Assembly (NCBI RefSeq): GCF_004349085.1
Contig: NZ_SMFM01000002.1
Coordinates: forward strand, 496,001-560,000
Length of the DNA: 64,000 nucleotides
From: Flavobacterium caseinilyticum
GTDB lineage: Bacteria; Bacteroidota; Bacteroidia; Flavobacteriales; Flavobacteriaceae
Direction: 5' to 3'
A program made the translations under genes and the position numbers. Of this stretch, positions 7,746 to 15,996 are shown one piece after another. Each line of letters begins with the position of its first letter. Positions within the stretch are counted from its first letter, which is position 1. The notes under the pieces are model-generated. The model was not told the DNA's origin. It searched no databases and saw nothing but the letters and a program-made list of their open reading frames with translations.

Positions 7746-9161
7746 ATGAAAATCGAACAAATTTATACCGGATGTATTGCTCACGCAGCCTATTATTTAG
7801 AAAGTAACGGAGAAGCTGCCATTTTTGATCCATTGCGCGAAGTACAACCTTATATCGACAGGGCATCTAAAGACAATGCTAAAATTAAGTATGTTTTTCT
7901 TACCCATTTCCATGCTGATTTCGTTTCGGGACATTTAGACTTAGCCAATAAAACAAATGCCAAAATTGTCTACGGTCCAACAGCAAAACCGGCTTATGAA
8001 ATTATTACTGCCGAAGACGGACAAATTTTTGAAATTGGAAACTACAAAGTGAAGGTGATTCATACACCAGGACACACCATGGAAAGTACTACTTTTCTGT
8101 TGATAGACGAAAACGGAAAAGAACACGGAATTATAACTGGTGACACCTTGTTTATTGGGGATGTAGGACGACCAGATTTAGCGCAACACGTTGTGGCTGA
8201 TTTGACCGAAGACAAATTGGCCAGACATCTTTACCAATCTTTACGCAACAAAATCATGCCTTTGTCTGATGATTTAATCGTATATCCCAATCACGGAGCA
8301 GGTTCAGCTTGCGGGAAAATGATGAGTAAAGAAACTACCGATACATTGGGAAATCAAAAGAAAACGAATTACGCATTAAATCCAAAGATGACCGAAGATG
8401 AATTTGTGACTGCGGTATTAACAGGACTAACAGCTCCTCCGGGATATTTTCCTGCCAACGTTTTGATGAACATCAATGGGTATGAAAGTTTAGATACAGT
8501 GCTTAAAAAAGCCAACACACCTTTAAATCCGGAAGAATTTGAATTGATTGCCAATGAAACTCGTGCCTTAATTTTGGATACGCGCCTAGCATCCGAATTT
8601 GCAGAAGGATTTATCCCAAACAGCATAAACATTGGTTTAGATGGAAATTTTGCTATGTGGGTTGGAGAAATGATCCCCGATATACAACAAGAAATACTAT
8701 TAGTCACCGAGCCCGGAAAAGAAGAAGAAAGTATGGTTCGTCTTTCTCGAATAGGCTATGACAGTACGATTGGATACTTAAAAGATGGTTTTGAATCTTG
8801 GGAAAAAGCGGGTAAAGAAGTCGATACACTCACCCGAATTACTCCAACAGAACTGGAAGAAAAACTAAAAAATGAGGCAATTCCCGTTTTTGATGTCAGA
8901 AAGAAAAGCGAATATTTATCGGAACATTTGGTAGGAGCAATAAATATTCCGTTAAACGAAATCAACAGTCACTTGGCTGAATTTCCAAAAGAAAAACCAT
9001 TCATTGTGCATTGCGCCGGCGGTTATCGCAGTATGCTCGCAGCATCAATTCTAAAAATGCGTGGGTGGAATAATTTTGTGGATGTTATTGGCGGTTTTAC
9101 AGAAATAAAAGAAACCAGTCTTCCAAAAACAGATTATGTATGTCCGACAACATTGTTATAA
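7746..9161 (+). CDS. CstB-like fusion: MBL-fold persulfide dioxygenase + two rhodanese domains (copy 1)
   Basis: 471 residues from ATG 7746. The N-terminal metallo-beta-lactamase domain (1-250) has the ETHE1-type iron site THFHADFVSGH (His54, His56, Asp58, His63), GHTMEST and TGDTLFIGDVGRPD. A first rhodanese domain (about 265-365) has no cysteine in its loop; the second (about 375-471) has Cys423 in VHCAGGYRS. This order, dioxygenase, inactive rhodanese, active rhodanese, is that of Staphylococcus CstB, which turns persulfide into sulfite and thiosulfate. A paralogue follows at 10052 with a different active loop. Both should consume the persulfide made by SQR. The longer reading from a TTG at 7695 is rejected because it overlaps the promoter. 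Confidence 0.88.
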   Translation: MKIEQIYTGCIAHAAYYLESNGEAAIFDPLREVQPYIDRASKDNAKIKYVFLTHFHADFVSGHLDLANKTNAKIVYGPTAKPAYEIITAEDGQIFEIGNYKVKVIHTPGHTMESTTFLLIDENGKEHGIITGDTLFIGDVGRPDLAQHVVADLTEDKLARHLYQSLRNKIMPLSDDLIVYPNHGAGSACGKMMSKETTDTLGNQKKTNYALNPKMTEDEFVTAVLTGLTAPPGYFPANVLMNINGYESLDTVLKKANTPLNPEEFELIANETRALILDTRLASEFAEGFIPNSINIGLDGNFAMWVGEMIPDIQQEILLVTEPGKEEESMVRLSRIGYDSTIGYLKDGFESWEKAGKEVDTLTRITPTELEEKLKNEAIPVFDVRKKSEYLSEHLVGAINIPLNEINSHLAEFPKEKPFIVHCAGGYRSMLAASILKMRGWNNFVDVIGGFTEIKETSLPKTDYVCPTTLL

Positions 9162-9182
9162 TACAAGCTTTTGTTCTAAATA

Positions 9183-9220
9183 GAGAGAGAGAATCTGAAA
9201 AGGTTCTCTCTCTTTTTTTT
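9183..9220 (+). terminator. Rho-independent terminator after CstB-like copy 1
   Basis: Stem AGAGAGAGAA/TTCTCTCTCT closing a 10-base loop, then eight T. Confidence 0.85.
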
Positions 9221-9227
9221 GATTCAA

Positions 9228-9272
9228 AGTGATAAGAGTCACTATCCAAGATCAGCGCTGTAGGTACCTTTG
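9228..9272 (+). promoter_or_regulatory. Crp/Fnr-like operator plus -7 element of the carbonic anhydrase
   Basis: AGTGA-TAAGAG-TCACT at 9228-9243 and a perfect TACCTTTG at 9265-9272; 45-base module. ATG follows 25 bases later. Confidence 0.85.
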
Positions 9273-9296
9273 ACTAAAATTAATAAATAAAGTACA

Positions 9297-9965
9297 ATGA
9301 AAAAAATAATTTTAGTTTCCTTCTTAATGCTTTTCTTCGCAACCGGATGTGATAAAACTGAAACAAAAAAATTGGAAGAAAATAAAAACCAGACTCCGTT
9401 AGAAAAATTAGTTTCCGGCAATCAGCGCTTTTTAGAAGAAAAAACACTTCATCCCCATCAAAATAAAAAGTCAGTTTTGGATAATCAAAATGCACAACAT
9501 CCTTTCGCAGTTGTGGTCACTTGTTCAGACAGCAGAGTTTCGCCTGAAATTCTATTTGACCAAGGCATTGGCGATTTATTTGTAATCAGAAATGCTGGAA
9601 ACCTAATTTCTGATATTGATATGGGAAGCATTGAATATGCAGTTGAGCATCTGGATGTTAAATTAATTGTTATTTTGGGACACACAGAATGTGGCGCAAT
9701 TAAAGCGTACATTAGTGATAAAAATAATGATTACAAAAAGCACCTGAATCACATTGATGACATTGTAGAAACTATCGCAGAAGAAAAAGAGGAACAGGAA
9801 GCCGAAAAGCAAACTCCAAAACAAGACAATTTATTAGGTTGCATAAATGCTAATATTGAACACTCAAACAGGCTTATTCAAGAAAATTCAATTGTAAAAG
9901 AGCATAAAACTAAAATTATTTCCATGCGCTATGACGTGCATACAGGCAAAATAATTCAGTTATAA
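9297..9965 (+). CDS. Lipoprotein beta-carbonic anhydrase family protein
   Basis: 222 residues. A lipoprotein signal ends at Cys18 (FFATGC), so the enzyme should sit outside the cytoplasm on a membrane. The beta-class zinc ligands are all there: Cys76, Asp78 and Arg80 in CSDSR, then His129 and Cys132 in GHTECGA. Beta-carbonic anhydrases interconvert CO2 and bicarbonate; the same fold includes carbonyl sulfide and CS2 hydrolases. It lies between the two CstB-like genes and shares their operator, so a link to sulfur chemistry is likely. A Glu/Lys-rich insert near residues 155-175 (AEEKEEQEAEKQ) is unusual. Which substrate is used cannot be told from sequence by eye. Confidence 0.88.
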   Translation: MKKIILVSFLMLFFATGCDKTETKKLEENKNQTPLEKLVSGNQRFLEEKTLHPHQNKKSVLDNQNAQHPFAVVVTCSDSRVSPEILFDQGIGDLFVIRNAGNLISDIDMGSIEYAVEHLDVKLIVILGHTECGAIKAYISDKNNDYKKHLNHIDDIVETIAEEKEEQEAEKQTPKQDNLLGCINANIEHSNRLIQENSIVKEHKTKIISMRYDVHTGKIIQL

Positions 9966-9972
9966 ACTGCTA

Positions 9973-10017
9973 TGTAACATTAGTCACCAAATTTAAAGAA
10001 TTCGTGCATTAATTTTG
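9973..10017 (+). promoter_or_regulatory. Crp/Fnr-like operator plus -7 element of the second CstB-like gene
   Basis: TGTAA-CATTAG-TCACC at 9973-9988 and a perfect TAATTTTG at 10010-10017; again a 45-base module. It begins 7 bases after the carbonic anhydrase stop. Confidence 0.85.
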
Positions 10018-10051
10018 TCAAATAAATTAGAAACTTAAAAAAATAAACGAT

Positions 10052-11452
10052 ATGTATTTTCAACACATTTACGACAAGAGTCTTGCTCAGGCAAGTTATT
10101 TTATTGGCTGTCAAAAAGCAGGAGTAGCCGCAGTTATCGATCCTAAAAGGGATGTTGATACCTACCTTGAAATTGCCAAACAAAACAATATGAAAATTAC
10201 TCATATTTTAGAAACACACATTCATGCTGATTTCCTTGCTGGATCTAGAGAATTAGCCGCATTGACGGGAGCAGAAATGTACCTTTCAGCTGAAGGCGGA
10301 CCCGATTGGAAATATGAATTCCCTCATGTTGACATAAAAGATGGTGATGTTCTAAAAGTAGGGAACTTAAAAATAGAAGTGGTTCACACACCGGGACATA
10401 CTCCGGAAAGCATCAGTTTTTTATTAACGGATACTCCCGCAAGCGACGAACCGGTAATGCTGTTCACCGGTGACTTCGTATTTGTTGGTGATGTAGGAAG
10501 ACCTGATTTGTTAGAAAAAGCAGCAGGAATGAAAGGAACTCAAGATGCAGGTGCCAAACAAATGTATCAATCCATTAATAAATTCGATGCATTACCTGAA
10601 TACATTCAAGTTTGGCCAGGCCACGGAGCAGGTTCTGCTTGTGGAAAAGCGTTAGGAGCTGTTCCAAGCACGACTGTAGGTTATGAAAAAATAAGAAACT
10701 GGGCTTTTCAGCATAAAAATGATGAAGCTGGATTTGTAAAATATTTATTGGAAGACCAACCGGAACCACCAAAGTATTTTGCAATGATGAAAAAACTAAA
10801 TAAAGTTGATCGTCCGTTGCTTACTGCTGTTCCTAAATTGAAACAATTGGATTACAACGAATTAACAGCAGCTTTAGAAAAAGGAATCAAATTAATTGAT
10901 GCGCGCGATAAAACTGAATTTTCTAAAGGATTTATTCCAGGAAGTATTAACATTCAGGGGAACAATTCTTTTGCCACTTGGGCAGGATGGTTTCTTACGT
11001 ATGAAGAACCTTTTATATTACTTGCCGATGAATCTCAATTGGATGATCTGACCCGAAAACTAATGAGAATAGGGTTAGACAACATTCACGGGTACATTCC
11101 TTCTACTAAAATATGGGAAGAAAATGGCGGTTCTTTAGAAAAAGTGAATCAGATCAATATAGAAGAATTTAAAACTTTACAGCAAGAAAAAGATGTTCAG
11201 GTAGTTGATCTTCGTGGTGTTGCAGAATATAATGCAGGTCACATCAAAGGAGCTGACAATGTATTTGTAGGTACTTTAGTGAATAACCTTGACAAAATAA
11301 GTAAAGATAAAAAAGTATTAATCCATTGCCAAGGCGGTGACAGAGCGGCAATTGCCTACTCCTTATTAGCACGAAATGGTTATAAAAATGTACTGAACTA
11401 TTCTCCTGGAATGAATGAGTGGATGAGTCAAAATAATGCTATTGAATACTAA
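10052..11452 (+). CDS. CstB-like fusion: MBL-fold persulfide dioxygenase + two rhodanese domains (copy 2)
   Basis: 466 residues with the same three-domain plan as copy 1. The iron site is in ETHIHADFLAGS (His56, His58, Asp60), with HTPGHTPES and TGDFVFVGDVGRPD following, and VWPGHGAGSACGK. The first rhodanese domain (about 270-360) lacks a cysteine; the second (about 370-466) has Cys426 in IHCQGGDRA. The two copies differ in the active loop (CAGGYR in copy 1, CQGGDR here) and in a TPASDEP insert near residue 130 here, so they are not recent duplicates and may take different persulfide donors. It is followed at 11464 by a single-domain rhodanese and probably co-transcribed with it. Confidence 0.9.
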   Translation: MYFQHIYDKSLAQASYFIGCQKAGVAAVIDPKRDVDTYLEIAKQNNMKITHILETHIHADFLAGSRELAALTGAEMYLSAEGGPDWKYEFPHVDIKDGDVLKVGNLKIEVVHTPGHTPESISFLLTDTPASDEPVMLFTGDFVFVGDVGRPDLLEKAAGMKGTQDAGAKQMYQSINKFDALPEYIQVWPGHGAGSACGKALGAVPSTTVGYEKIRNWAFQHKNDEAGFVKYLLEDQPEPPKYFAMMKKLNKVDRPLLTAVPKLKQLDYNELTAALEKGIKLIDARDKTEFSKGFIPGSINIQGNNSFATWAGWFLTYEEPFILLADESQLDDLTRKLMRIGLDNIHGYIPSTKIWEENGGSLEKVNQINIEEFKTLQQEKDVQVVDLRGVAEYNAGHIKGADNVFVGTLVNNLDKISKDKKVLIHCQGGDRAAIAYSLLARNGYKNVLNYSPGMNEWMSQNNAIEY

Positions 11453-11463
11453 AAAACGCAATT

Positions 11464-11781
11464 ATGTTTGGAATTTTTAAAAATATGTTTTCAAAAAAAG
11501 ATAACACACAAATGGAAAAAATAATAAAAGAAGGCGCGTTCCTTGTAGATGTTCGCACACCGGCAGAATTTGCTGAAGGTAACGTAAAAGGATCAACCAA
11601 TATTCCGCTGGATCAAGTGGCGAGCCACTTGGAAAAATTCAAAGGAAAAAAGCACATTATTGTTTTCTGCCGAAGTGGGAATCGCAGCGGTCAAGCCAAA
11701 ATGATTTTGGAACAAAATGGTTTCAAAAACGTTACCAATGGCGGCACTTGGCAAGACGTAAAAGAAGCGATACGTAAATAA
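11464..11781 (+). CDS. Single-domain rhodanese
   Basis: 105 residues, one rhodanese domain of the GlpE/PspE size. The catalytic loop is FCRSGNRSG with Cys69, and the domain opens with FLVDVRTPAEFAEGNV. No signal peptide, so cytosolic. It would carry sulfane sulfur as a cysteine persulfide between SQR, glutathione-like or bacillithiol-like thiols and the CstB-like enzymes. It starts 11 bases after the second CstB-like gene, so it is in the same transcript. A long hairpin follows at 11802. Confidence 0.92.
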   Translation: MFGIFKNMFSKKDNTQMEKIIKEGAFLVDVRTPAEFAEGNVKGSTNIPLDQVASHLEKFKGKKHIIVFCRSGNRSGQAKMILEQNGFKNVTNGGTWQDVKEAIRK

Positions 11782-11801
11782 ACTTCAGAAAATTTATAAT
11801 C

Positions 11802-11844
11802 TGTGCAGTTTAAAACAAAACCGTTTTTTTGTTTTAAACTGCAC
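11802..11844 (+). repeat. Long perfect hairpin between rhodanese and DUF2892 gene
   Basis: An 18-bp perfect stem (arms GTGCAGTTTAAAACAAAA and its reverse complement) closes a loop of about 6 bases. It is not followed by a T-run (AATTATT), though Ts lie within the upper stem. It could be a terminator of unusual form, a transcript-stabilising end, or a processing site separating the rhodanese messages from the membrane-protein genes downstream. Confidence 0.6.
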
Positions 11845-11864
11845 AATTATTTAAATATCAAGAT

Positions 11865-12080
11865 ATGATAAATAATATTTACACCAATTGGAATTACATC
11901 AGAGTTATCCGTATGGTTTTAGGGCTTATTGTGATGATTCAAGCTGTTTATACTAAAAATTATTTGTTCCTGCTTCCCGGAATTTTATTTACCGGAATGG
12001 CACTATTAAATACTAGTTTTTGCGGTTCAAATGGTTGCGCTATTCCGAAATCAGGAAATAAAATCAGCAAGGAAAATTAA
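11865..12080 (+). CDS. DUF2892-type small membrane protein
   Basis: 71 residues. The pattern NWNYIRVIRMVLGLIVMIQAV followed by YLFLLPGILFTGMALLNT is the two-helix layout of DUF2892 proteins, which are often fused to or next to rhodaneses (as in YgaP). The end carries FCGSNGCAIP with two cysteines, close to the membrane surface. It lies just downstream of the rhodanese, in keeping with a membrane partner in sulfur transfer; whether the cysteines carry sulfur is a guess. Confidence 0.75.
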   Translation: MINNIYTNWNYIRVIRMVLGLIVMIQAVYTKNYLFLLPGILFTGMALLNTSFCGSNGCAIPKSGNKISKEN

Positions 12081-12085
12081 TATTA

Positions 12086-12280
12086 ATGAAAAAAGCAATC
12101 ATCATAACAGTTGTTGGTGTGATTCTCGGAGCAATTGCCGGCTATTTGTATTATCTGAACATCGGTTGCGATTCCGGTACTTGTGCCATAACATCCAAAC
12201 CTCTAAATAGCACTTTATATGGTGGGTTAATGGGAGGCTTGATTTTTAATATGTTTGCAAAATCACCTAAAAAAAATTAA
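12086..12280 (+). CDS. DUF6132-type small membrane protein
   Basis: 64 residues with two hydrophobic helices (5-25 and about 43-58) joined by a loop with two cysteines (GCDSGTCAI). Glycines in the second helix (YGGLMGGLIFN) are typical of the family. It starts 5 bases after the DUF2892 gene, so the two form a unit. Both proteins carry a Cys pair beside a membrane helix. The function is not known to me. Confidence 0.7.
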   Translation: MKKAIIITVVGVILGAIAGYLYYLNIGCDSGTCAITSKPLNSTLYGGLMGGLIFNMFAKSPKKN

Positions 12281-12304
12281 AATTTTAAATTGATTTAAAA
12301 TAGG

Positions 12305-12312
12305 TAAATTTG
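12305..12312 (+). promoter_or_regulatory. -7 promoter element before the DUF202 gene
   Basis: TAAATTTG is a perfect TAnnTTTG match about 90 bases before the ATG at 12403. No Crp/Fnr-like box lies at the offset used by the other sulfur promoters. Confidence 0.4.
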
Positions 12313-12402
12313 AAAGTCATTGGAAAAAATTGTATTAAATTTTTCTTTTATATCCATCAAAGACAGTTATAATTACCTTTAAAATCAATAAGAAAAAATA
12401 AT

Positions 12403-12711
12403 ATGGAAGACATAAAACCGGCAAACAAAGACTTAATTTTAAGAGAAAAATTAGCATTGCAACGAACTACTTTGGCTAATCAATCTACTTTTCTTTCCTT
12501 TTTGAGAACGTCAATGTATTTTTTGATCGCAGGTTTGAGTTTGAGAAATCTCTTGATGATTGAAAATAGTTTACTGATTGAGATAGCACTTTTTGTTACT
12601 TCATTTATCATTTTTGTTTTTGGAACTTTAAACTATTTTAAGCACAAAAAATCCATTGCAGAAAATAAAAAACACATCGGCGACTACCAATTAGAATATT
12701 ACAAATTATAA
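12403..12711 (+). CDS. DUF202 family membrane protein (YidH-like)
   Basis: 102 residues. The N-terminus LREKLALQRTTLANQSTFLSFLRTSM is the DUF202 signature (a conserved amphipathic stretch with RTxLAxxRTxLA spacing), followed by two membrane helices at about residues 35-52 and 60-82 and a charged tail. YidH/DUF202 proteins have no established role. It precedes the MFS transporter gene in the same direction with a 67-base gap. Confidence 0.8.
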   Translation: MEDIKPANKDLILREKLALQRTTLANQSTFLSFLRTSMYFLIAGLSLRNLLMIENSLLIEIALFVTSFIIFVFGTLNYFKHKKSIAENKKHIGDYQLEYYKL

Positions 12712-12778
12712 TCGTGACTCTTTTTTGGTCCCAATCTTTTTTCCAAACGGAAATTTTAAATCGATATAAATACCTCAA

Positions 12779-14008
12779 TTGAAAACAAATACAACTAAAC
12801 TTGGATTAAAAGAAAATTGGAAACAGTTTACTATTTTGGTTATTGTCAATGCTTTTGTTGGCGGAATGATAGGAATGGAACGAACGATTATTCCAAAGTT
12901 TGCCGAAATAGAATTTGGCATTGCTTCTAAAACGGCTATTCTATCGTTCATCATTGCTTTTGGAATTACAAAAGCCATTACCAATTATTTTACAGGTAAA
13001 CTGGCAAACCGTTTCGGGAGAAAAAATCTGCTTTTGTTCGGATGGATTCTGGCCATACCTATTCCTTTTATTTTGATTTATGCGGAATCGTGGAACTGGG
13101 TCATTTTTGCCAATATCCTGCTGGGAATCAGTCAAGGACTTACTTGGAGCAGTACGGTGGTGATGAAAATTGATTTGGTTGGCGAAAAAGATCGCGGACT
13201 TGCTATGGGACTCAATGAGTTTGCCGGTTATTTTGCCGTTGGATTAGTTGCTTTTCTATCAGGCTATATCGCCCAAAAATATGGTATTACGCCCTACCCT
13301 TTTTACTTGGGAATCGGGATTTCGATAATTGGTTTCTTATTGACTTTGTTTTTTGTGAAAGACACCCGAGTATTTGTACATCAAGAAAACACGACCAATA
13401 CAACCGAAAAATTAGAAAATATATTTCTCGAAACCACTTTCAAAAACAAAACATTAAGCGCCGTAACGCAAGCAGGATTAGTCAATAACCTAAATGATGG
13501 CATGATTTGGGGTCTGTTGCCGATAGTGTTGCTTTCTTTGAACTATGACTCTCAGAACATTGGAATTATCACCTCTATTTACCCTACTGTTTGGGGTTTT
13601 GGACAATTGATAACCGGAAAAATGTCTGATGTTTATTCGAAAAAAAAGATGCTGTTTTGGGGAATGTTACTGCAGGGAATAGCGATACTTTTTATTCCTT
13701 TTGCTGAAGCATTCTATCAGTTGGCCGCCATTTCAGCATTTTTGGGTTTGGGAACGGCGTTAGTCTATCCTACTTTTTTATCGGCTATTGCGCAAGCGAC
13801 AAATCCACATCAAAGAGCCGAAAGTATTGGTACATTCCGACTTTGGCGGGATTTAGGATATGCGATAGGTGCGATTATTTCAGGAATTACAGCCGATTTA
13901 TTCGGTGTAAATTATGCCATAATATTGATCGGAGTTATCACCATTGCATCGTCCCTAATTATTGAAATCCGAATGCCGAAAGACACTTTGTTAAACAATA
14001 ATCTTTAA
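12779..14008 (+). CDS. Major facilitator superfamily transporter
   Basis: 409 residues, twelve membrane segments. The MFS signature between TM2 and TM3 is present as GKLANRFGRKNLL (about 78-90), its counterpart in the second half as GKMSDVYSKKKML, and the TM5-like stretch is LNEFAGYFAVGLVAF. I take the TTG at 12779 as start: no in-frame ATG lies upstream before a stop, and the first internal ATGs (residues 30 and 33) fall inside TM1 and would remove it. Substrate unknown; the position in the sulfur region suggests export or uptake of a sulfur compound or thiol, but that is inference. Confidence 0.85.
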   Translation: MKTNTTKLGLKENWKQFTILVIVNAFVGGMIGMERTIIPKFAEIEFGIASKTAILSFIIAFGITKAITNYFTGKLANRFGRKNLLLFGWILAIPIPFILIYAESWNWVIFANILLGISQGLTWSSTVVMKIDLVGEKDRGLAMGLNEFAGYFAVGLVAFLSGYIAQKYGITPYPFYLGIGISIIGFLLTLFFVKDTRVFVHQENTTNTTEKLENIFLETTFKNKTLSAVTQAGLVNNLNDGMIWGLLPIVLLSLNYDSQNIGIITSIYPTVWGFGQLITGKMSDVYSKKKMLFWGMLLQGIAILFIPFAEAFYQLAAISAFLGLGTALVYPTFLSAIAQATNPHQRAESIGTFRLWRDLGYAIGAIISGITADLFGVNYAIILIGVITIASSLIIEIRMPKDTLLNNNL

Positions 14009-14054
14009 AATAGAATCAGAAAAAGATATCATCTTAGAAAGTAAAAATTAAAAT

Positions 14055-14624
14055 ATGAACTCAGAAAAACCAAAAAAATCCACTATTCAAAATATTATTT
14101 TTATCGTGTTGATTGCTCTGCTTCTGTTTAGTCCTGTGGGCACTTTTGTAAAAGTACAACTCAATAGATTAATTTCATTTTCGCCTAAAACTATTGCAGT
14201 AACAGACCAGAAAATGCTTTCCACTTATCAATGGCAATTAAAAGATGCCACCGGAAAGACTGTGTCATTGGAAGCATACAAAGGAAAAATAGTATTCATT
14301 AATTTTTGGGCCACCTGGTGCCCGCCCTGCATTGCCGAAATGCCAAGCATTCAAAAATTATATGCTGATTATCAGGACAAAATCGTCTTTTTGTTTGTTA
14401 CAACGGATTCATTCGAAAAAGCAAATGCATTTATGATTAAAGAAAATCTGACGCTTCCTGTCTATCAATCAGTAACCAGTCCTCCATTGGAAATGGAATC
14501 TTCAACAATTCCGGCTACGTATATTATTGATCAACAGGGAAATATAATTGTAGCCAAAATTGGAACAGCAAATTGGAATAGTGATTCTTTCCGAGAAAAG
14601 CTAAACGAATTATTAAGAAAATAA
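14055..14624 (+). CDS. TlpA-like membrane-anchored thioredoxin
   Basis: 189 residues. One N-terminal membrane helix (about 13-30) with no cleavage site, then a periplasmic thioredoxin fold with the active site WATWCPPC (Cys89, Cys92) and a cis-proline region STIPATYIID. TlpA/ResA proteins reduce disulfides outside the cytoplasm, for instance in apocytochrome c maturation. The dihaem cytochrome at 15997 would be a fitting client. It follows the MFS gene by 46 bases; a terminator at 14724 ends the unit. Confidence 0.88.
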   Translation: MNSEKPKKSTIQNIIFIVLIALLLFSPVGTFVKVQLNRLISFSPKTIAVTDQKMLSTYQWQLKDATGKTVSLEAYKGKIVFINFWATWCPPCIAEMPSIQKLYADYQDKIVFLFVTTDSFEKANAFMIKENLTLPVYQSVTSPPLEMESSTIPATYIIDQQGNIIVAKIGTANWNSDSFREKLNELLRK

Positions 14625-14723
14625 TCAGAATTAGTAAGCAAAAAATTATCTAAAAGGATTAGTATTAATTATTTAAATAAATAATCAAAAACTGAATAGT
14701 TTTTCTATTTCAATTAAAATATT

Positions 14724-14757
14724 AAAAAAGTATCTGAGAAATCGGATACTTTTTTTA
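14724..14757 (+). terminator. Rho-independent terminator after the TlpA gene
   Basis: Stem AAAAAAGTATC/GATACTTTTTT around a 10-base loop, ending in a T-run. Confidence 0.8.
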
Positions 14758-14846
14758 TTTTAAAATCGTACCTTTTATTACTATTTACAAAATTAAAAAT
14801 CTAAAAAACAAGATATTTATCATGTTTTATAAATATTTTTTCCTTG

Positions 14847-14891
14847 TGTGACAAAAGTAACATAACTACTCATCTATTAATATAACCTTTG
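14847..14891 (+). promoter_or_regulatory. Crp/Fnr-like operator plus -7 element of the YeeE-TsdA operon
   Basis: TGTGA-CAAAAG-TAACA at 14847-14862; TTTG ends at 14891 (TAACCTTTG, with the TA one base further up than consensus). 45-base module; the ATG is 20 bases on. Confidence 0.85.
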
Positions 14892-14910
14892 CTGTAATAA
14901 AAAAATAATT

Positions 14911-15480
14911 ATGGGAATTTTAGAATTAATCAGAGAACCTTGGCCGTGGTATATTGCGGGCCCTTTAGTTGGACTTACTGTTCCGGCTTTATTAATCATT
15001 GGAAATAAATCATTTGGCATTAGTGCCTCGTTACGTCACACTTGTGCCATGTGCTTACCGGCAAACATAAAGTTTTTCAAATACGATTGGAAAAAAGAAA
15101 TCTGGAATATGTTTTTCGTTTTCGGTATTTTATTGGGTGGTGTGATCGCGTACAGCTTTTTGTCAAATCCAAATCCAATCATTATTGATGGAAATCTAAA
15201 AACTGAATTGGCTGGGTACGGCATAACCGAAATTTATGGAATGCTACCGGAACAATTGTTCTCTTGGGAAAGTTTATTTACACTCAAAGGCTTTTTTATG
15301 ATGGTTATTGGTGGCTTTTTTATCGGTTTTGGTTCTCGTTATGCGGGAGGTTGCACCAGTGGTCACGCTATTTCCGGTTTGTCCAATTTACAAATGCCAT
15401 CGCTTATAGCGACCTGTTGTTTCTTCATTGGCGGATTGATTATGGCAAATGTTATTTTACCATTTATTCTATCACTTTAA
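14911..15480 (+). CDS. YeeE/YedE family sulfur transporter, large half (copy 1)
   Basis: 189 residues with about five membrane segments. The family cysteine motif is GGCTSGHAISGLSNLQMPSL at about 149-168, and a second pair CAMC lies near residues 46-49. YeeE/YedE (TsuA) proteins take up thiosulfate or other sulfur species, relaying it through conserved cysteines. In many Bacteroidota and proteobacteria the protein is split in two, and the second half follows 12 bases later. First gene of a four-gene operon with a cytochrome and a DsrE-like protein, under the regional operator. A paralogue (40299-40859) lacks the second Cys of the CAMC pair. Confidence 0.88.
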   Translation: MGILELIREPWPWYIAGPLVGLTVPALLIIGNKSFGISASLRHTCAMCLPANIKFFKYDWKKEIWNMFFVFGILLGGVIAYSFLSNPNPIIIDGNLKTELAGYGITEIYGMLPEQLFSWESLFTLKGFFMMVIGGFFIGFGSRYAGGCTSGHAISGLSNLQMPSLIATCCFFIGGLIMANVILPFILSL

Positions 15481-15492
15481 AAATTACAAATT

Positions 15493-15990
15493 ATGAACAT
15501 TAAAGATCAAAATACAGATTTCGAAACACGTTCTTTAGATACTTCTTGTATCAATGAAAGCCAATTGGAACACAAATGGTACCACAACTTAAAATACTTA
15601 GTTATTGGTGTTTTGTTTGGTATTGTTTTCATCAAAGCCGAAATTATCAGTTGGTATCGCATTCAGGAAATGTTCCGTTTCCAATCTTTTCACATGTATG
15701 GTGTAATAGGAAGCGCCGTCGTGGTTGGTATAATATCCGTTTTTCTGATTAAAAAATTCAATATTAAAACCATTTATGGAGAACAAATTGAATTCCATGA
15801 CAAAACTTTCAACAAAGGACAAATCTATGGAGGACTTATCTTTGGATTGGGTTGGGCAGTTACAGGAGCTTGTCCTGGTCCATTATTTGCACAAATTGGA
15901 ACTGGTGCTACAGTGATGATTGTTACCTTGTTTTTTGCAATTGTGGGAACGTGGGTTTATGGTTATTTTAGAGATAAACTGCCTCATTAA
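15493..15990 (+). CDS. DUF6691 / YeeE small half (copy 1)
   Basis: 165 residues. After a hydrophilic N-terminus of about 33 residues come four membrane segments. The motif WYRIQEMFRFQSFHMYG and the sulfur-handling cysteine in TGACPGPLFAQIG are diagnostic of the second half of split YeeE-type transporters. Together with the preceding gene it should form one transporter for thiosulfate or sulfane sulfur in the inner membrane. The N-terminal extension, with DTSCINESQLEHKW, is missing from the paralogue at 39839. TsdA follows after 6 bases. Confidence 0.88.
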   Translation: MNIKDQNTDFETRSLDTSCINESQLEHKWYHNLKYLVIGVLFGIVFIKAEIISWYRIQEMFRFQSFHMYGVIGSAVVVGIISVFLIKKFNIKTIYGEQIEFHDKTFNKGQIYGGLIFGLGWAVTGACPGPLFAQIGTGATVMIVTLFFAIVGTWVYGYFRDKLPH

Positions 15991-15996
15991 TACATT

